A DNA stretch of 64,000 bases from CALINB01 sp938045325 (lineage in GTDB: Bacteria; Pseudomonadota; Alphaproteobacteria; Rhodospirillales; CALINB01). The stretch lies in contig JAYNQW010000007.1 of assembly GCA_038114465.1 (NCBI GenBank), positions 62,001 to 126,000 of the forward strand, given 5' to 3'. This document shows positions 43,832 through 52,594 of the stretch, piece by piece; position 1 is the first letter of the stretch, and each line of letters starts with the position of its first letter. A program made the translations under genes and the position numbers. The notes under the pieces are model-generated. The model had not been told where the DNA came from. It saw nothing but the letters and a program-made list of their open reading frames with translations, and searched no databases.

Positions 43832-43858
43832 AAAAAACCCGCCCTGAAAGGCGGGTTT
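43832..43858 (-). terminator. rpmB intrinsic terminator
   Basis: On the minus strand AAACCCGCC (43850-43858) pairs perfectly with GGCGGGTTT (43835-43843) around a six-base loop, followed by a run of six Ts. It lies 24 bases after the rpmB stop. Textbook Rho-independent terminator. Confidence 0.9.
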
Positions 43859-43882
43859 GGCATCGAATGAAAAGCAACCGTA

Positions 43883-44176
43883 TTAAGCGGCTTTGACTTC
43901 GATCGCTTTTTTGATGCGCTTTTTGAGACGGCGGATTTCCGGCGTAAGATCGGATGCGTTGGCTTTCATTAAGAATGAATCCAAACCGCCACGTTTTTCG
44001 ACAGTCCGCACGGTACTTGCCGTTAAGCGCAAACGAACCTGCTGATTGAGAGCATCACTAAACAACGAGATTTGTTGCAGGTTCGGCATAAACCGGCGAC
44101 GGGTTTTATTGTGAGCGTGACTGACATTATTGCCGGTCATCACACCCTTACCGGAGAGATCGCAACGCTTGGACAT
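43883..44176 (-). CDS. rpmB: 50S ribosomal protein L28
   Basis: 97 aa, basic. N-terminus MSKRCDLSGKGVMTGNNVSHAHNKTRRRF is the L28 signature, with LRLTASTVRTVEKRGGLDSFL following. Length is typical of alphaproteobacteria. It is transcribed as a single gene with its own promoter and terminator, as usual for rpmB here. Confidence 0.97.
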   Translation of the reverse strand: MSKRCDLSGKGVMTGNNVSHAHNKTRRRFMPNLQQISLFSDALNQQVRLRLTASTVRTVEKRGGLDSFLMKANASDLTPEIRRLKKRIKKAIEVKAA

Positions 44177-44242
44177 CGTCTAAATTCCTTATTAAATCCT
44201 TTTGGGGCCGGTTTTGGCTTTAACGACCTTTTGAAGGCCGGA

Positions 44243-44271
44243 GTTGTAGGGAACCCGGGCGGTTTCGTCAA
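44243..44271 (-). promoter_or_regulatory. Candidate rpmB promoter
   Basis: On the minus strand TTGACG (44266-44271) and TACAAC (44243-44248) are separated by 17 bases. It overlaps the last codons of icd, so rpmB can be expressed independently. The start codon is about 60 bases further on. Confidence 0.55.
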
Positions 44272-45497
44272 GACCGGCCTTGGGATTCTAGCCTTTTTTG
44301 CAGGTTTTGGGCGATTTTTCCAATAAATTCCCGAGTATTCAGCGACCCCTGATCGGGTCCAGCCAGGATCGCTAAATCCTTAGTCATAGCGCCGGATTCA
44401 ATGGTTTTGACACAAACATCCTCAAGAGTTTCCGCAAATGCCTGAACCTCCGGCGTCGCATCAAACTTGCCACGGTAATAAAGCCCCCGGGTCCAGGCAA
44501 AAATCGTTGCTATTGGGTTGGTCGAAGTCTCCTCGCCTTTTTGGTGGCGCCTGAAATGACGCGTAACCGAGCCGTGGGCCGCTTCCGTTTGCACGGTGCC
44601 ACCGTCAGGTGTAACCAGAACCGATGCCATCAAACCCGGCGAGCCAAACCCCTGCGCGGTGATATCGGACATCACGTCGCCGTCGTAATTTTTTGCAGCC
44701 CACACGAAGCTGCCGCTCGATTTCAGCGCAAACATCACCATGTCGTCGATGATACGAGTCTCGAAGGTTATGTTCTTCGCCTCGAATTGATCTTTAAAAT
44801 GATTATTGAACTCTTCCCAAAAGATTTCGGTGAAACGGCCGTCGTAATCCTTCAGAACGGTATCTTTATGCGAGAAGTAGAGTGGCCAGCCGAGATCAAG
44901 TGCGTGGTTCATACATGCCCGAGCAAAACCGCGGATCGAGTCATCTTCATTGTGCACAACCATTGCAACACCGCTGCCGGGGTAATGATGATGCTCGTGC
45001 TCGATCGCTTCGCTGCCGTCATCCGGCTCGAACCGAACGGTGAGTTTCCCCGGACCGGACACTTTAAAATTCGTCGCCGAATAAATTTCGCCGAAGGCAT
45101 GCCGGCCGATCACAAACGGTTTCGTCCAGCCGGGCACGAGCCGCGGGATGTTGTTGCAGATGATCGGCTGGCGGAAGATCGTACCGCCGATGATAGTTCG
45201 CATCACGCCGTTTGGCGACGGTAATAATTTTTTGAGGTTGTATTCCTCCATGCGAGCCGGGTTAGCGGATACTGTCGCGCATTTAATACCGACATGATGT
45301 TTTTGAATGGCATGGGCCGCATCGACGACGACCTGATTTTCTGTGTCGTCGCGGTTTGTGATCGACAGGTCGAAGTACCGAAGGTCAATATCGACGTAAG
45401 GCATGATCAATTGTTCCTTGATCATGCCCCACATCACGCGCGTCATCTCATCGCCGTCCAACTCGACGATGGGATTCTTGACCTTAATCTTGGCCAT
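44268..45497 (-). CDS. icd: NADP-dependent isocitrate dehydrogenase, homodimeric type
   Basis: 409 aa of the eukaryote-like (type II) dimeric NADP-IDH. Substrate residues fall in KLLPSPNGVMRTIIGG and NIPRLVPGWTKP. The metal and catalytic region is DDMVMFALKSSGSFVWAAKNYDGDVMSD, and the NADP site is LVTPDGGTVQTEAAHGSVTRHFRRHQKG. It oxidises isocitrate to 2-oxoglutarate in the TCA cycle. It lies directly after the monomeric isozyme gene, 15 bases apart on the same strand. Confidence 0.95.
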   Translation of the reverse strand: MAKIKVKNPIVELDGDEMTRVMWGMIKEQLIMPYVDIDLRYFDLSITNRDDTENQVVVDAAHAIQKHHVGIKCATVSANPARMEEYNLKKLLPSPNGVMRTIIGGTIFRQPIICNNIPRLVPGWTKPFVIGRHAFGEIYSATNFKVSGPGKLTVRFEPDDGSEAIEHEHHHYPGSGVAMVVHNEDDSIRGFARACMNHALDLGWPLYFSHKDTVLKDYDGRFTEIFWEEFNNHFKDQFEAKNITFETRIIDDMVMFALKSSGSFVWAAKNYDGDVMSDITAQGFGSPGLMASVLVTPDGGTVQTEAAHGSVTRHFRRHQKGEETSTNPIATIFAWTRGLYYRGKFDATPEVQAFAETLEDVCVKTIESGAMTKDLAILAGPDQGSLNTREFIGKIAQNLQKRLESQGRS

Positions 45498-45512
45498 TTT
45501 TAAAAGGCCTCG

Positions 45513-47747
45513 TTAGCCGATAATTCCGTTGAACGTCGCACTCGGACGCATAGCAGCCGACCATTTTTTAGGATCGTTTAGATAATATCCGCCGAGATCG
45601 ACCGGTTTACCTTGCGCTTCCAATAACTCATTGGCGATCTTCTCTTCATTGGCCGTCAATTGCTCGGCAATAGGCGTAAAGTGCGCTTTCAGCTCGGCAT
45701 CGTCATCTTGTGCGGCTAAGGCTTGTGCCCAATACAATGTGAGATAGAAATGACTGCCGCGGGTGTCGAGCTCATTGACTTTCCGGCTCGGCGATTTGCT
45801 GTTGTTGAGGATACCTTCGATGGCTTTATCCAAGGTTTCCGCCAGGACTTTCGCTTTGGCGTTTTTAGCATGCTCGGCGTAATGCTCGAAGGAGGCGCCG
45901 ATCGCGGCAAATTCACCGAGGGAATCCCAACGCAGGTGCCCTTCTTCCATCATCTGCTGCACGTGTTTCGGCGCTGAACCGCCCGCGCCCGTTTCAAACA
46001 AGCCGCCGCCTTGCATCAGCGGCACAATGGAAAGCATCTTGGCGCTAGTGCCGAGTTCCAAAATAGGGAACAAGTCGGTTAAATAGTCGCGCAGCACGTT
46101 ACCGGTCACGGAAATCGTGTCTTCGCCCTTTTTCATGCGTTCCAGCGAATAGCGGGTCGCTTCGCGCGGCGCCATGATTTTGATCTCAAGGCCGCTCGTA
46201 TCGTGGTCTTTTAGATAGGTTTCAACCTTGGCAATCAGTTGCGAGTCATGACCGCGGTTTTTATCGAGCCAGAACACCGCCGGCGTTCCGGTCGCGCGCG
46301 CCCGGCGAACGCCGAGGCCGACCCAGTCCTTGACCGGCGCGTCTTTGGTTTGACACATCCGCCAGACATCGCCTGCCTCAACCGCATGCTCGTGCAGCGC
46401 CTTGCCGTCGCCGCCAAGAACACGGATCGTTCCCTTGCCCGAAGCTTCGAAAGTATACGGGTGCGAGCCGTACTCTTCGGCCTTTTGCGCCATCAATCCG
46501 ACGTTCGAGACACTGCCCATGGTTTTCGGATCGAACGCGCCGTTCTCTTTACAGAAATTGACGGTTTCTTCGTAAACGCAGGAATAGCTGCGATCCGGAA
46601 TGACGCACTTCGTATCGTTTTCGCCGCCGTCCGGCCCCCAGGACCGACCGCCGTTCCGAATAATCGCCGGCATGGAGGCGTCGATGATGACGTCACTCGG
46701 CACATGCAGGTTAGTGATGCCCCGGTCCGAGTTCACCATGTAAAGGTCGGGCTGTGCATCCATACAGGCTTTGACGTCGGCTTCGATTTCGGCCTTTTTG
46801 TCCGCCGGCAGGGATTGGATTTTCGCCGCGATATCGCCGACGCCGTTATTGGGGTCAATGCCTAACTCTTCAAACGTCTTGGCGTGCTTTTCGTATACGT
46901 CTTTAAAGTACGCCATCACCGCATGACCGAATAAAATCGGATCGGAGATTTTCATCATTGTGGCCTTCACATGGAAGGAAAACAGATTGCCCTTTTTGTT
47001 GGCATCCGCCACTTCGGATTCGAGGAACGCGCGCAACGGGCCCGCCTTCATCATCGTCGCATCAATGACGTCGCCGTCATCAAATTTAAGGCCGTCCTTA
47101 AGAACAGTCTCATTACCGCTTTCGTCAACGAAAACGATCTTGCCCGTACCCACGGCGCCGCCGGTAAGGGTCGTTGATTTCTCATTGGCAAAAAAGTCGT
47201 CCGACGACATGGACGTCACTTCCGTTTTCGAGTCTTTTTTCCACTCGCCCATGCGATGGGGGTTATTTTTTGCATAAGCCTTCACCGCATTGGGCGCGCG
47301 GCGATCGGAATTGCCTTGGCGCAGAACTGGGTTCACGGCACTCCCTAAAACGATGCCATATGTTTCTTGAATTTTCTTTTCAGCATCATTTTTCGGCTCT
47401 TCGGGATAATCAGGAACATCGTAACCCTTTTCTTGTAACTCTTTGATCGCGGCTTGCAACTGCGGGATCGAGGCACTGATGTTCGGTAGTTTGATGACGT
47501 TCGCTTGGGGTTCTTCGACAAGCTCACCCAGGATCGACAAATCATCCGACTGTTTTTGTTCCGCCGTCAGCTTTTCGGGAAAATTGGCGATGATACGGCC
47601 AGCCAACGATATATCTTTACGGCCAATGGTAATCCCAGCCGACTTGGCAAAGGTTTGAATGATGGGCAGAAGCGAACCGCTCGCAAGCTCAGGCGCTTCA
47701 TCGACTTTTGTATAAATGATATCCGGTTCTGATTTTTGATCAGCCAT
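45513..47747 (-). CDS. NADP-dependent isocitrate dehydrogenase, monomeric type
   Basis: 744 aa from the ATG at 47747, with GGGGAG seven bases upstream. It is full length for the ~80 kDa monomeric IDH family, e.g. NSDRRAPNAVKAYAKNNPHRMG near 130, STTLTGGAVGTG near 190 and VSDRGITNLHVPSDVIIDASMPA near 345. It catalyses the same reaction as the following gene with an unrelated-looking fold. Both are tandem on the minus strand. Which one carries the main TCA flux cannot be told from sequence. Confidence 0.95.
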   Translation of the reverse strand: MADQKSEPDIIYTKVDEAPELASGSLLPIIQTFAKSAGITIGRKDISLAGRIIANFPEKLTAEQKQSDDLSILGELVEEPQANVIKLPNISASIPQLQAAIKELQEKGYDVPDYPEEPKNDAEKKIQETYGIVLGSAVNPVLRQGNSDRRAPNAVKAYAKNNPHRMGEWKKDSKTEVTSMSSDDFFANEKSTTLTGGAVGTGKIVFVDESGNETVLKDGLKFDDGDVIDATMMKAGPLRAFLESEVADANKKGNLFSFHVKATMMKISDPILFGHAVMAYFKDVYEKHAKTFEELGIDPNNGVGDIAAKIQSLPADKKAEIEADVKACMDAQPDLYMVNSDRGITNLHVPSDVIIDASMPAIIRNGGRSWGPDGGENDTKCVIPDRSYSCVYEETVNFCKENGAFDPKTMGSVSNVGLMAQKAEEYGSHPYTFEASGKGTIRVLGGDGKALHEHAVEAGDVWRMCQTKDAPVKDWVGLGVRRARATGTPAVFWLDKNRGHDSQLIAKVETYLKDHDTSGLEIKIMAPREATRYSLERMKKGEDTISVTGNVLRDYLTDLFPILELGTSAKMLSIVPLMQGGGLFETGAGGSAPKHVQQMMEEGHLRWDSLGEFAAIGASFEHYAEHAKNAKAKVLAETLDKAIEGILNNSKSPSRKVNELDTRGSHFYLTLYWAQALAAQDDDAELKAHFTPIAEQLTANEEKIANELLEAQGKPVDLGGYYLNDPKKWSAAMRPSATFNGIIG

Positions 47748-47907
47748 TCTAAAACTCCCCAAAATAGGCGAAAGCCACATATCTGTGACGGTATCGGTAA
47801 ATCGCTTTTTTAATTACCTCCCGTGGACCGCGGGAACATACGCAGCAAAACCGCACTTTTCAAGGCCGTTCCCCTGATTAGCGAAGTCCGGCCACCGACC
47901 ATACCGC

Positions 47908-48492
47908 TTAAAGGTGGCTTGTCAGGACTTCTTCTTTTGGAATTGGCGCAGATTCCAGGGCCGGAAGCACAGCTTCGGCAGAATCGACGACCGTATAAAG
48001 CTCCTCAATGGCGGGGTGTGCAAACGCCTGGCCGATCAGGCTCTGGATCAACTTTTCAAACGGCAACCAATAATCATCCACGTTGACGATAACGATCGGT
48101 TTGTCGTGCTGGCGCAGCTGCTTCCACGTAATCACCTCGAAAGTTTCATCCAACGTCCCCAAACCGCCGGGCAGCACGACGACACCATCGGACAATTCAA
48201 ACATTTTGCTTTTGCGCTCATGCATGGAATCCACAACGATCAGCTCATTGACGTTCGATTTTCCGACTTCATATTTCATCAAAAAATCTGGGATGACACC
48301 GATCACCTCGCCGCCCGCGGCCATAACAGAATCCGCGACCACACCCATCAGGCCGATATTACCGCCGCCGTAAACCAGCCGGATGTTACGCTCGGCCATT
48401 ATCACACCCAGGTCTTCGGCGGCTTTGTGAAATCGCGGATTCGCCCCGACTTTTGAACCGCAAAATACGCTTAATGATCGAATTTCGGCCAT
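47908..48492 (-). CDS. LOG family protein (TIGR00730), nucleotide phosphoribohydrolase
   Basis: 194 aa from the ATG at 48492; longer in-frame starts have no LOG sequence. Motifs SVFCGSK at the N-terminus, VYGGGNIGLMG near 42, SMHERKSKM near 95 and LPGGLGTLDETFE (PGGxGTxxE, catalytic) near 112. Relatives cleave the ribose-5'-phosphate from nucleoside monophosphates such as AMP or cytokinin ribotides. In bacteria the usual role is nucleotide housekeeping. Confidence 0.9.
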   Translation of the reverse strand: MAEIRSLSVFCGSKVGANPRFHKAAEDLGVIMAERNIRLVYGGGNIGLMGVVADSVMAAGGEVIGVIPDFLMKYEVGKSNVNELIVVDSMHERKSKMFELSDGVVVLPGGLGTLDETFEVITWKQLRQHDKPIVIVNVDDYWLPFEKLIQSLIGQAFAHPAIEELYTVVDSAEAVLPALESAPIPKEEVLTSHL

Positions 48493-48746
48493 AAATACCA
48501 CCAGCTGGACATGGAAACCCTGCAAGGCGTCGTCGCAGGGACGCCAGACCATAATGAATTCACCGGGCAAGGGAAAGAGCTCACTTCCCTCCTTGCCCAA
48601 AGCAAGGCCGGCTCAGTCATCATTAACGATGTCATTGAATTGCCACATTTTTAGTGTTTTTTAGGGTCGGATCATCATAGGCTATGGATTAATCTGCCTT
48701 GGCATTTTGAACTGCCGTGTTGATCGACGAAGAAAGGACAATCTCT

Positions 48747-49214
48747 ATGCCCAAGTGGTTACATTGGATGTTTGCGGGATTTTTCGTGACAGTCCTGTTA
48801 ACGGCCTCTTACACAGCAATGGCGGATCCTAAAAACGAGATTACCTATCGCCGGGCGACCATGAAGGCGCTTGGCGGGCATATGGGCGCGTTAAATGCCA
48901 TACTCAGCGGCCGTGTCAAACGCGGCAAAGGCAGCGTCGTTGTTCATGCCCGCGCCATCGGCAATATAGGCAAGCTTTCGCATACCCTTTTTGCCAAAGG
49001 CACCGACAAAGGCCGGACCCGAGCGAAACCGCAAATTTGGGCGAAACCCAATCAATTCAAACAAGCGATCGCCGCCTTTAAAAAAGCCAGCGCAAAATTG
49101 GCGAGCTCGGCTAATAATCGAGATATGAAGATCGTTAAAAGGGCGTTTAAGGCCGTCACGAAAACCTGCGGCGGCTGCCATAAGACATTCCGCCTGCCCC
49201 GGCGTAAGCGCTGA
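48747..49214 (+). CDS. Class II cytochrome c (c556-like), six-coordinate type
   Basis: 155 aa from the ATG at 48747. Sec signal peptide to about residue 27 (ASYTAMAD). The mature protein is a four-helix bundle type with the single heme site CGGCH near the C-terminus. The N-terminal helix RRATMKALGGHMGAL offers a Met at the usual distal-ligand position, so low-spin electron-transfer heme is expected. Tail very basic (RLPRRKR). A paralog follows at 49373. Periplasmic. Confidence 0.85.
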   Translation: MPKWLHWMFAGFFVTVLLTASYTAMADPKNEITYRRATMKALGGHMGALNAILSGRVKRGKGSVVVHARAIGNIGKLSHTLFAKGTDKGRTRAKPQIWAKPNQFKQAIAAFKKASAKLASSANNRDMKIVKRAFKAVTKTCGGCHKTFRLPRRKR

Positions 49215-49372
49215 TGAGAGCGACCTCTACCAATTTATCAATTGGTATGGTTTGAGTCCCATTTTTCCAAAGATCACACGAATTTGTAGTGACGCTTTGG
49301 ATGGCTATGCCATAAACCTGCCATAAATATTCGTCATGACTACAAAATCTAACCACTTTTGAAGGGGGAATC

Positions 49373-49882
49373 ATGTTTAAAAAACTAGCTATTGTTACAG
49401 GGATTGTTTTCTCGGTAGCGGCAATCGCCGGCACGACACCCGCATTTGCCGACTCCAAAACCATCGTTAAAACGCAAGACATTCAAATTGCAATAGCGAA
49501 AGGGTTTGGCGAAGCCATTAAAAAACGCCGCACCATTTTCCGCTGCATTGCAACGGGTTTGAAGAAAATCAAAGAAGGCAAGGGTGACGCCAAGAAGAAC
49601 GCCCGGCTCGTTTTGAAAAATGCGGCCATGCTCGAGCAAAACCTGAAAGCACTGTTTCCCGCGGGCTCACACAAAGGCAAGACTCGGGCGAAAAAAGCGC
49701 TATGGGGTGATTGGGATAAATTCGCTAAACAAGCAGCTGCCTTGAAAGCGGGTGCCGCCAAACTCACAGCCATGGATGGCAGCAAAAAAGGCCTCAAGGG
49801 CGTTTATAAAACCTGCAAAGGTTGTCATAAGCCCTTCCGTGGCGAAAAGAACAAAGCCCACGGTAAGGTGAAGTGCAGCTAA
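49373..49882 (+). CDS. Class II cytochrome c paralog without distal Met (cytochrome c'-like)
   Basis: 169 aa. Signal peptide to AFA|DS near 26. The C-terminal heme site is CKGCHKPFRG. It shares KGKTRAKKALW and the heme-region helix with the previous gene. The helix-A position holding Met in that protein is Phe here (RRTIFRCIATGL), which suggests a five-coordinate heme that could bind NO or CO. Two extra Cys occur (near 62 and 168). It has its own leader and a terminator, so it is separately transcribed or processed. Confidence 0.8.
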   Translation: MFKKLAIVTGIVFSVAAIAGTTPAFADSKTIVKTQDIQIAIAKGFGEAIKKRRTIFRCIATGLKKIKEGKGDAKKNARLVLKNAAMLEQNLKALFPAGSHKGKTRAKKALWGDWDKFAKQAAALKAGAAKLTAMDGSKKGLKGVYKTCKGCHKPFRGEKNKAHGKVKCS

Positions 49883-49914
49883 TATAGAGTACATTATACT
49901 TTAATTTCGATAAG

Positions 49915-49950
49915 CCGGCTCAAGATAAGATCTTGAGCCGGTTTGTTTTT
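49915..49950 (+). terminator. Intrinsic terminator after the cytochrome c gene
   Basis: CCGGCTCAAGAT (49915-49926) and ATCTTGAGCCGG (49930-49941) form a perfect 12-base-pair stem with loop AAG, followed by TTTGTTTTT. Strong Rho-independent terminator for the rightward cytochrome transcript. Confidence 0.9.
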
Positions 49951-50028
49951 GTCATATTAAGAGCCTATTCATGATATGCTTTTTAATATGCAGCCCCTAC
50001 CGATTAACCGGTTTGAGAGACCCCCGTC

Positions 50029-51030
50029 GTGAATCAGCCTATTTTGATCACCATCGCCGGAGTCCTTGCGGTTTCGACCGCCATCGGACTCAACTATTAT
50101 TTCTCGGAAGATAAAGCCGAAGAAGCCGCCAAGGATAAAGCCGCACTCAAACAAACGGCCCCGGCCCCCGTTTCAAAACCGAAACCGACATTATTAAAAC
50201 CCATCAAGCCGAGCTTCGATGTTGTGCGTGTCAACCCGCAAGGCGACACGGTTATCGCGGGCCGGGCAAAGCCCGGCAGCACGGTCGTTATCCTCGACCG
50301 CGGCAAGGTGATCGGAAAAGTGACCGCCGACAGCCGAGGTGAATGGGTGTTCGTGCCGGATAAACCATTAGCACCAGGCAGCCGGCAACTCAGTCTTGAA
50401 ATGCACGAAGCAGGCAAAGAGCCGGTCAAATCGGAATCCGATGTTGTCCTCGTCGTGCCTGAGCGGCAAAAGGACATCGCCGGGCAGCCGACGGAAAAAG
50501 AAACTCAAGCCTTGGCCCTGAAAGTACCGCGCGAAAGGCCGGGACCGACCAAGGTTCTGCAAAAACCGTCGTCACATAAAGTCGGGGATCTCAGTGTTGA
50601 TATTGTCGATTACGATGATCAGGGACAACTCAGTATCGGCGGCCAAGCGCCGGCGAATTCGCAATTAAACATATATTTATCCAATCAATTTGTCGGCCGG
50701 GCCAAAGCGGACGATCAAGGCCAGTGGCGGCTTGAGCTTAAAAAACCGGTAAAGCCGGGCCTTTATACATTACGGGTCGATCAGGTCGGCCCCAAAGGCA
50801 AAGTCATTGCGCGGGTCGCCCTTCCCTTTACCCGCTCAACACCGATCACGTCGATGCAGCCAGGTTCATTTGTCATCGTCCAGCCAGGCAACAGTTTATG
50901 GCGTATCGCGCGCCGGAAATATGGTACCGGATTTCAATATTCGGTGATATATGAAGCCAATAAAGATCAAATCAAGGAACCGGATCTTATTTACCCCGGC
51001 CAAATATTTGCCTTACCTACTTCAAAATAA
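50029..51030 (+). CDS. Membrane-anchored LysM protein with two Ig-like domains
   Basis: 333 aa from GTG 50029. One N-terminal transmembrane anchor (about 5-23) is followed by a Pro/Lys-rich stretch, two bacterial Ig-like beta domains (about 62-125 and 185-265, each with a GRAKPGS/GQAPANS and DSRGEWVF/DDQGQWRL repeat) and a C-terminal LysM motif (VQPGNSLWRIARRKYGTG to ALP). It should sit in the periplasm and hold peptidoglycan. Its role is structural by inference; it is next to psd-pssA. Confidence 0.85.
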   Translation: MNQPILITIAGVLAVSTAIGLNYYFSEDKAEEAAKDKAALKQTAPAPVSKPKPTLLKPIKPSFDVVRVNPQGDTVIAGRAKPGSTVVILDRGKVIGKVTADSRGEWVFVPDKPLAPGSRQLSLEMHEAGKEPVKSESDVVLVVPERQKDIAGQPTEKETQALALKVPRERPGPTKVLQKPSSHKVGDLSVDIVDYDDQGQLSIGGQAPANSQLNIYLSNQFVGRAKADDQGQWRLELKKPVKPGLYTLRVDQVGPKGKVIARVALPFTRSTPITSMQPGSFVIVQPGNSLWRIARRKYGTGFQYSVIYEANKDQIKEPDLIYPGQIFALPTSK

Positions 51031-51066
51031 CGATACATTGTAAACGCTAAACAGACGGAGAATCAC

Positions 51067-51768
51067 GTGCCGCTGCCTTTTGTGCTTAAAACCGTATTCT
51101 GTCCGATCCACCGTGCCGGATGGCCGTTTGTCATCATCTTTAGTGTTGCAACCGTCGGCTTATGGTGGCTTGCCGAACCACTAGGCTGGCTCGGCATTGT
51201 CTTAACGCTATGGTGCATATATTTCTTCCGCGACCCGGAGCGGGTATCACCAACCCGGGATGGCCTCATCATCAGCCCCGCTGACGGCACCGTGCATGTG
51301 ATTGATGAAGCTGTGCCGCCGCCGGAACTTGAAATGGGTGATCAACCGCGGCCCCGGATCGCCATCTTCATGAATGCCTTGAATGTTCACGTCAATCGCA
51401 TCCCGTGTGCGGGAAAAATAGCCAAAGTCAGTTACCGCCCCGGAAAATTTCTTAACGCATCCCTCGATAAGGCGAGTGAAGATAACGAACGCAACAGTGT
51501 GCGCTTAACCCTCGATGACGGCCAGGATATTGCCTTCGTGCAAATCGCCGGGCTTATTGCCCGGCGTATCCTATGTGACATCAAAGAAGGTGAAACCGTG
51601 CAAACCGGCGAGAGATTTGGTATGATCCGCTTCGGCAGCCGGGTGGAAGTGTTTATGCCGACTGGGGTTCACGCACTCGTTGCCGTTGGTCAAACCGCTA
51701 TCGCCGGAGAAACCGTGTTGGCTGACCGCGCCAGTCAAGAACCGGCACGCCATGGAGAAGCCCGCTGA
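51067..51768 (+). CDS. psd: Phosphatidylserine decarboxylase (short, PSD-A type)
   Basis: 233 aa from GTG 51067, with CGGAG upstream. Two N-terminal hydrophobic helices anchor it to the membrane (about 18-52). FRDPERVSP and SPADGTVHVID are family blocks, and the self-cleavage site is Gly190-Ser191 in IRFGSRVEVFMP, which makes the pyruvoyl group. It converts phosphatidylserine to phosphatidylethanolamine. The pssA start follows 11 bases after its stop, so the PE pathway is one operon. Confidence 0.95.
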   Translation: MPLPFVLKTVFCPIHRAGWPFVIIFSVATVGLWWLAEPLGWLGIVLTLWCIYFFRDPERVSPTRDGLIISPADGTVHVIDEAVPPPELEMGDQPRPRIAIFMNALNVHVNRIPCAGKIAKVSYRPGKFLNASLDKASEDNERNSVRLTLDDGQDIAFVQIAGLIARRILCDIKEGETVQTGERFGMIRFGSRVEVFMPTGVHALVAVGQTAIAGETVLADRASQEPARHGEAR

Positions 51769-51779
51769 AGGAGCTACAC

Positions 51780-52586
51780 ATGCGACCCGTCAAGCGACCT
51801 CGTTTAAAAGCACTGCATTTCAACAGAATGATTCCCAATATTCTGACCCTGCTGGCATTGTGTGCGGGACTTACGGCTATTCGGTTCAGCCTTCAGGAAC
51901 AATGGGTCCACGCTGTCGTGGCTTTGTTAGCTGCCGCCATTTTCGACGGCTTGGACGGCCGCGTCGCGCGCATCCTCAAAGGGACCAGCAAATTTGGCGC
52001 CGAACTCGACTCGTTATCGGACTTCATCAGTTTCGGCGTTGCCCCGGCCATCGTCCTTTATTTATGGACAATGCAAACCTGGGGGAAGTTCGGATGGCTG
52101 ATCGTTTTGATTTATGCCGTTTGTTCGGCACTCCGGCTGGCCCGGTTTAACACCAACATGGACGAATCCGACAAACCCGCCTGGACTGTAAATTTCTTTA
52201 CCGGCGTTCCCGCGCCGGCCGCTGCCGGACTCGTCATCGCGCCGATGGTCATGTCCTTTCAGTTCAACACCACTTTTGTGCGCGAACCGGCATTTGTCGC
52301 AGGTTTTTTACTGGTTATCGCCGCCCTGATGATCAGCCGCGTGCCGACCTTTGCATTGAAAAAAATCAAAGTGGCTCATAAATGGGTTTTACCGCTGATG
52401 CTGATCATCGGCTTGTTCGCCGCATCGATCATGAGCGCACCGTGGGCGACCTTATTAGCCATTGGCGTGATTTATGCCGGATCAATGCCGTTCAGCATTC
52501 GCATGTTTCGGCGATTGGAACGTGAAACCGCGCAAGAACATGGTCCCAGCGTCGTGAGTGACAACGACCAAAGCGCTGCCGGATAA
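51780..52586 (+). CDS. pssA: CDP-diacylglycerol-serine O-phosphatidyltransferase
   Basis: 268 aa with about seven transmembrane helices. The CDP-alcohol phosphatidyltransferase motif is intact (DGLDGRVAR, GAELDSLSD, about residues 58-81), with all four Asp. It makes phosphatidylserine for the decarboxylase encoded just upstream. The ribosome-binding site is GAAGGAG. Convergent with the RND pump gene. Confidence 0.95.
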   Translation: MRPVKRPRLKALHFNRMIPNILTLLALCAGLTAIRFSLQEQWVHAVVALLAAAIFDGLDGRVARILKGTSKFGAELDSLSDFISFGVAPAIVLYLWTMQTWGKFGWLIVLIYAVCSALRLARFNTNMDESDKPAWTVNFFTGVPAPAAAGLVIAPMVMSFQFNTTFVREPAFVAGFLLVIAALMISRVPTFALKKIKVAHKWVLPLMLIIGLFAASIMSAPWATLLAIGVIYAGSMPFSIRMFRRLERETAQEHGPSVVSDNDQSAAG

Positions 52587-52594
52587 TCACCCAT

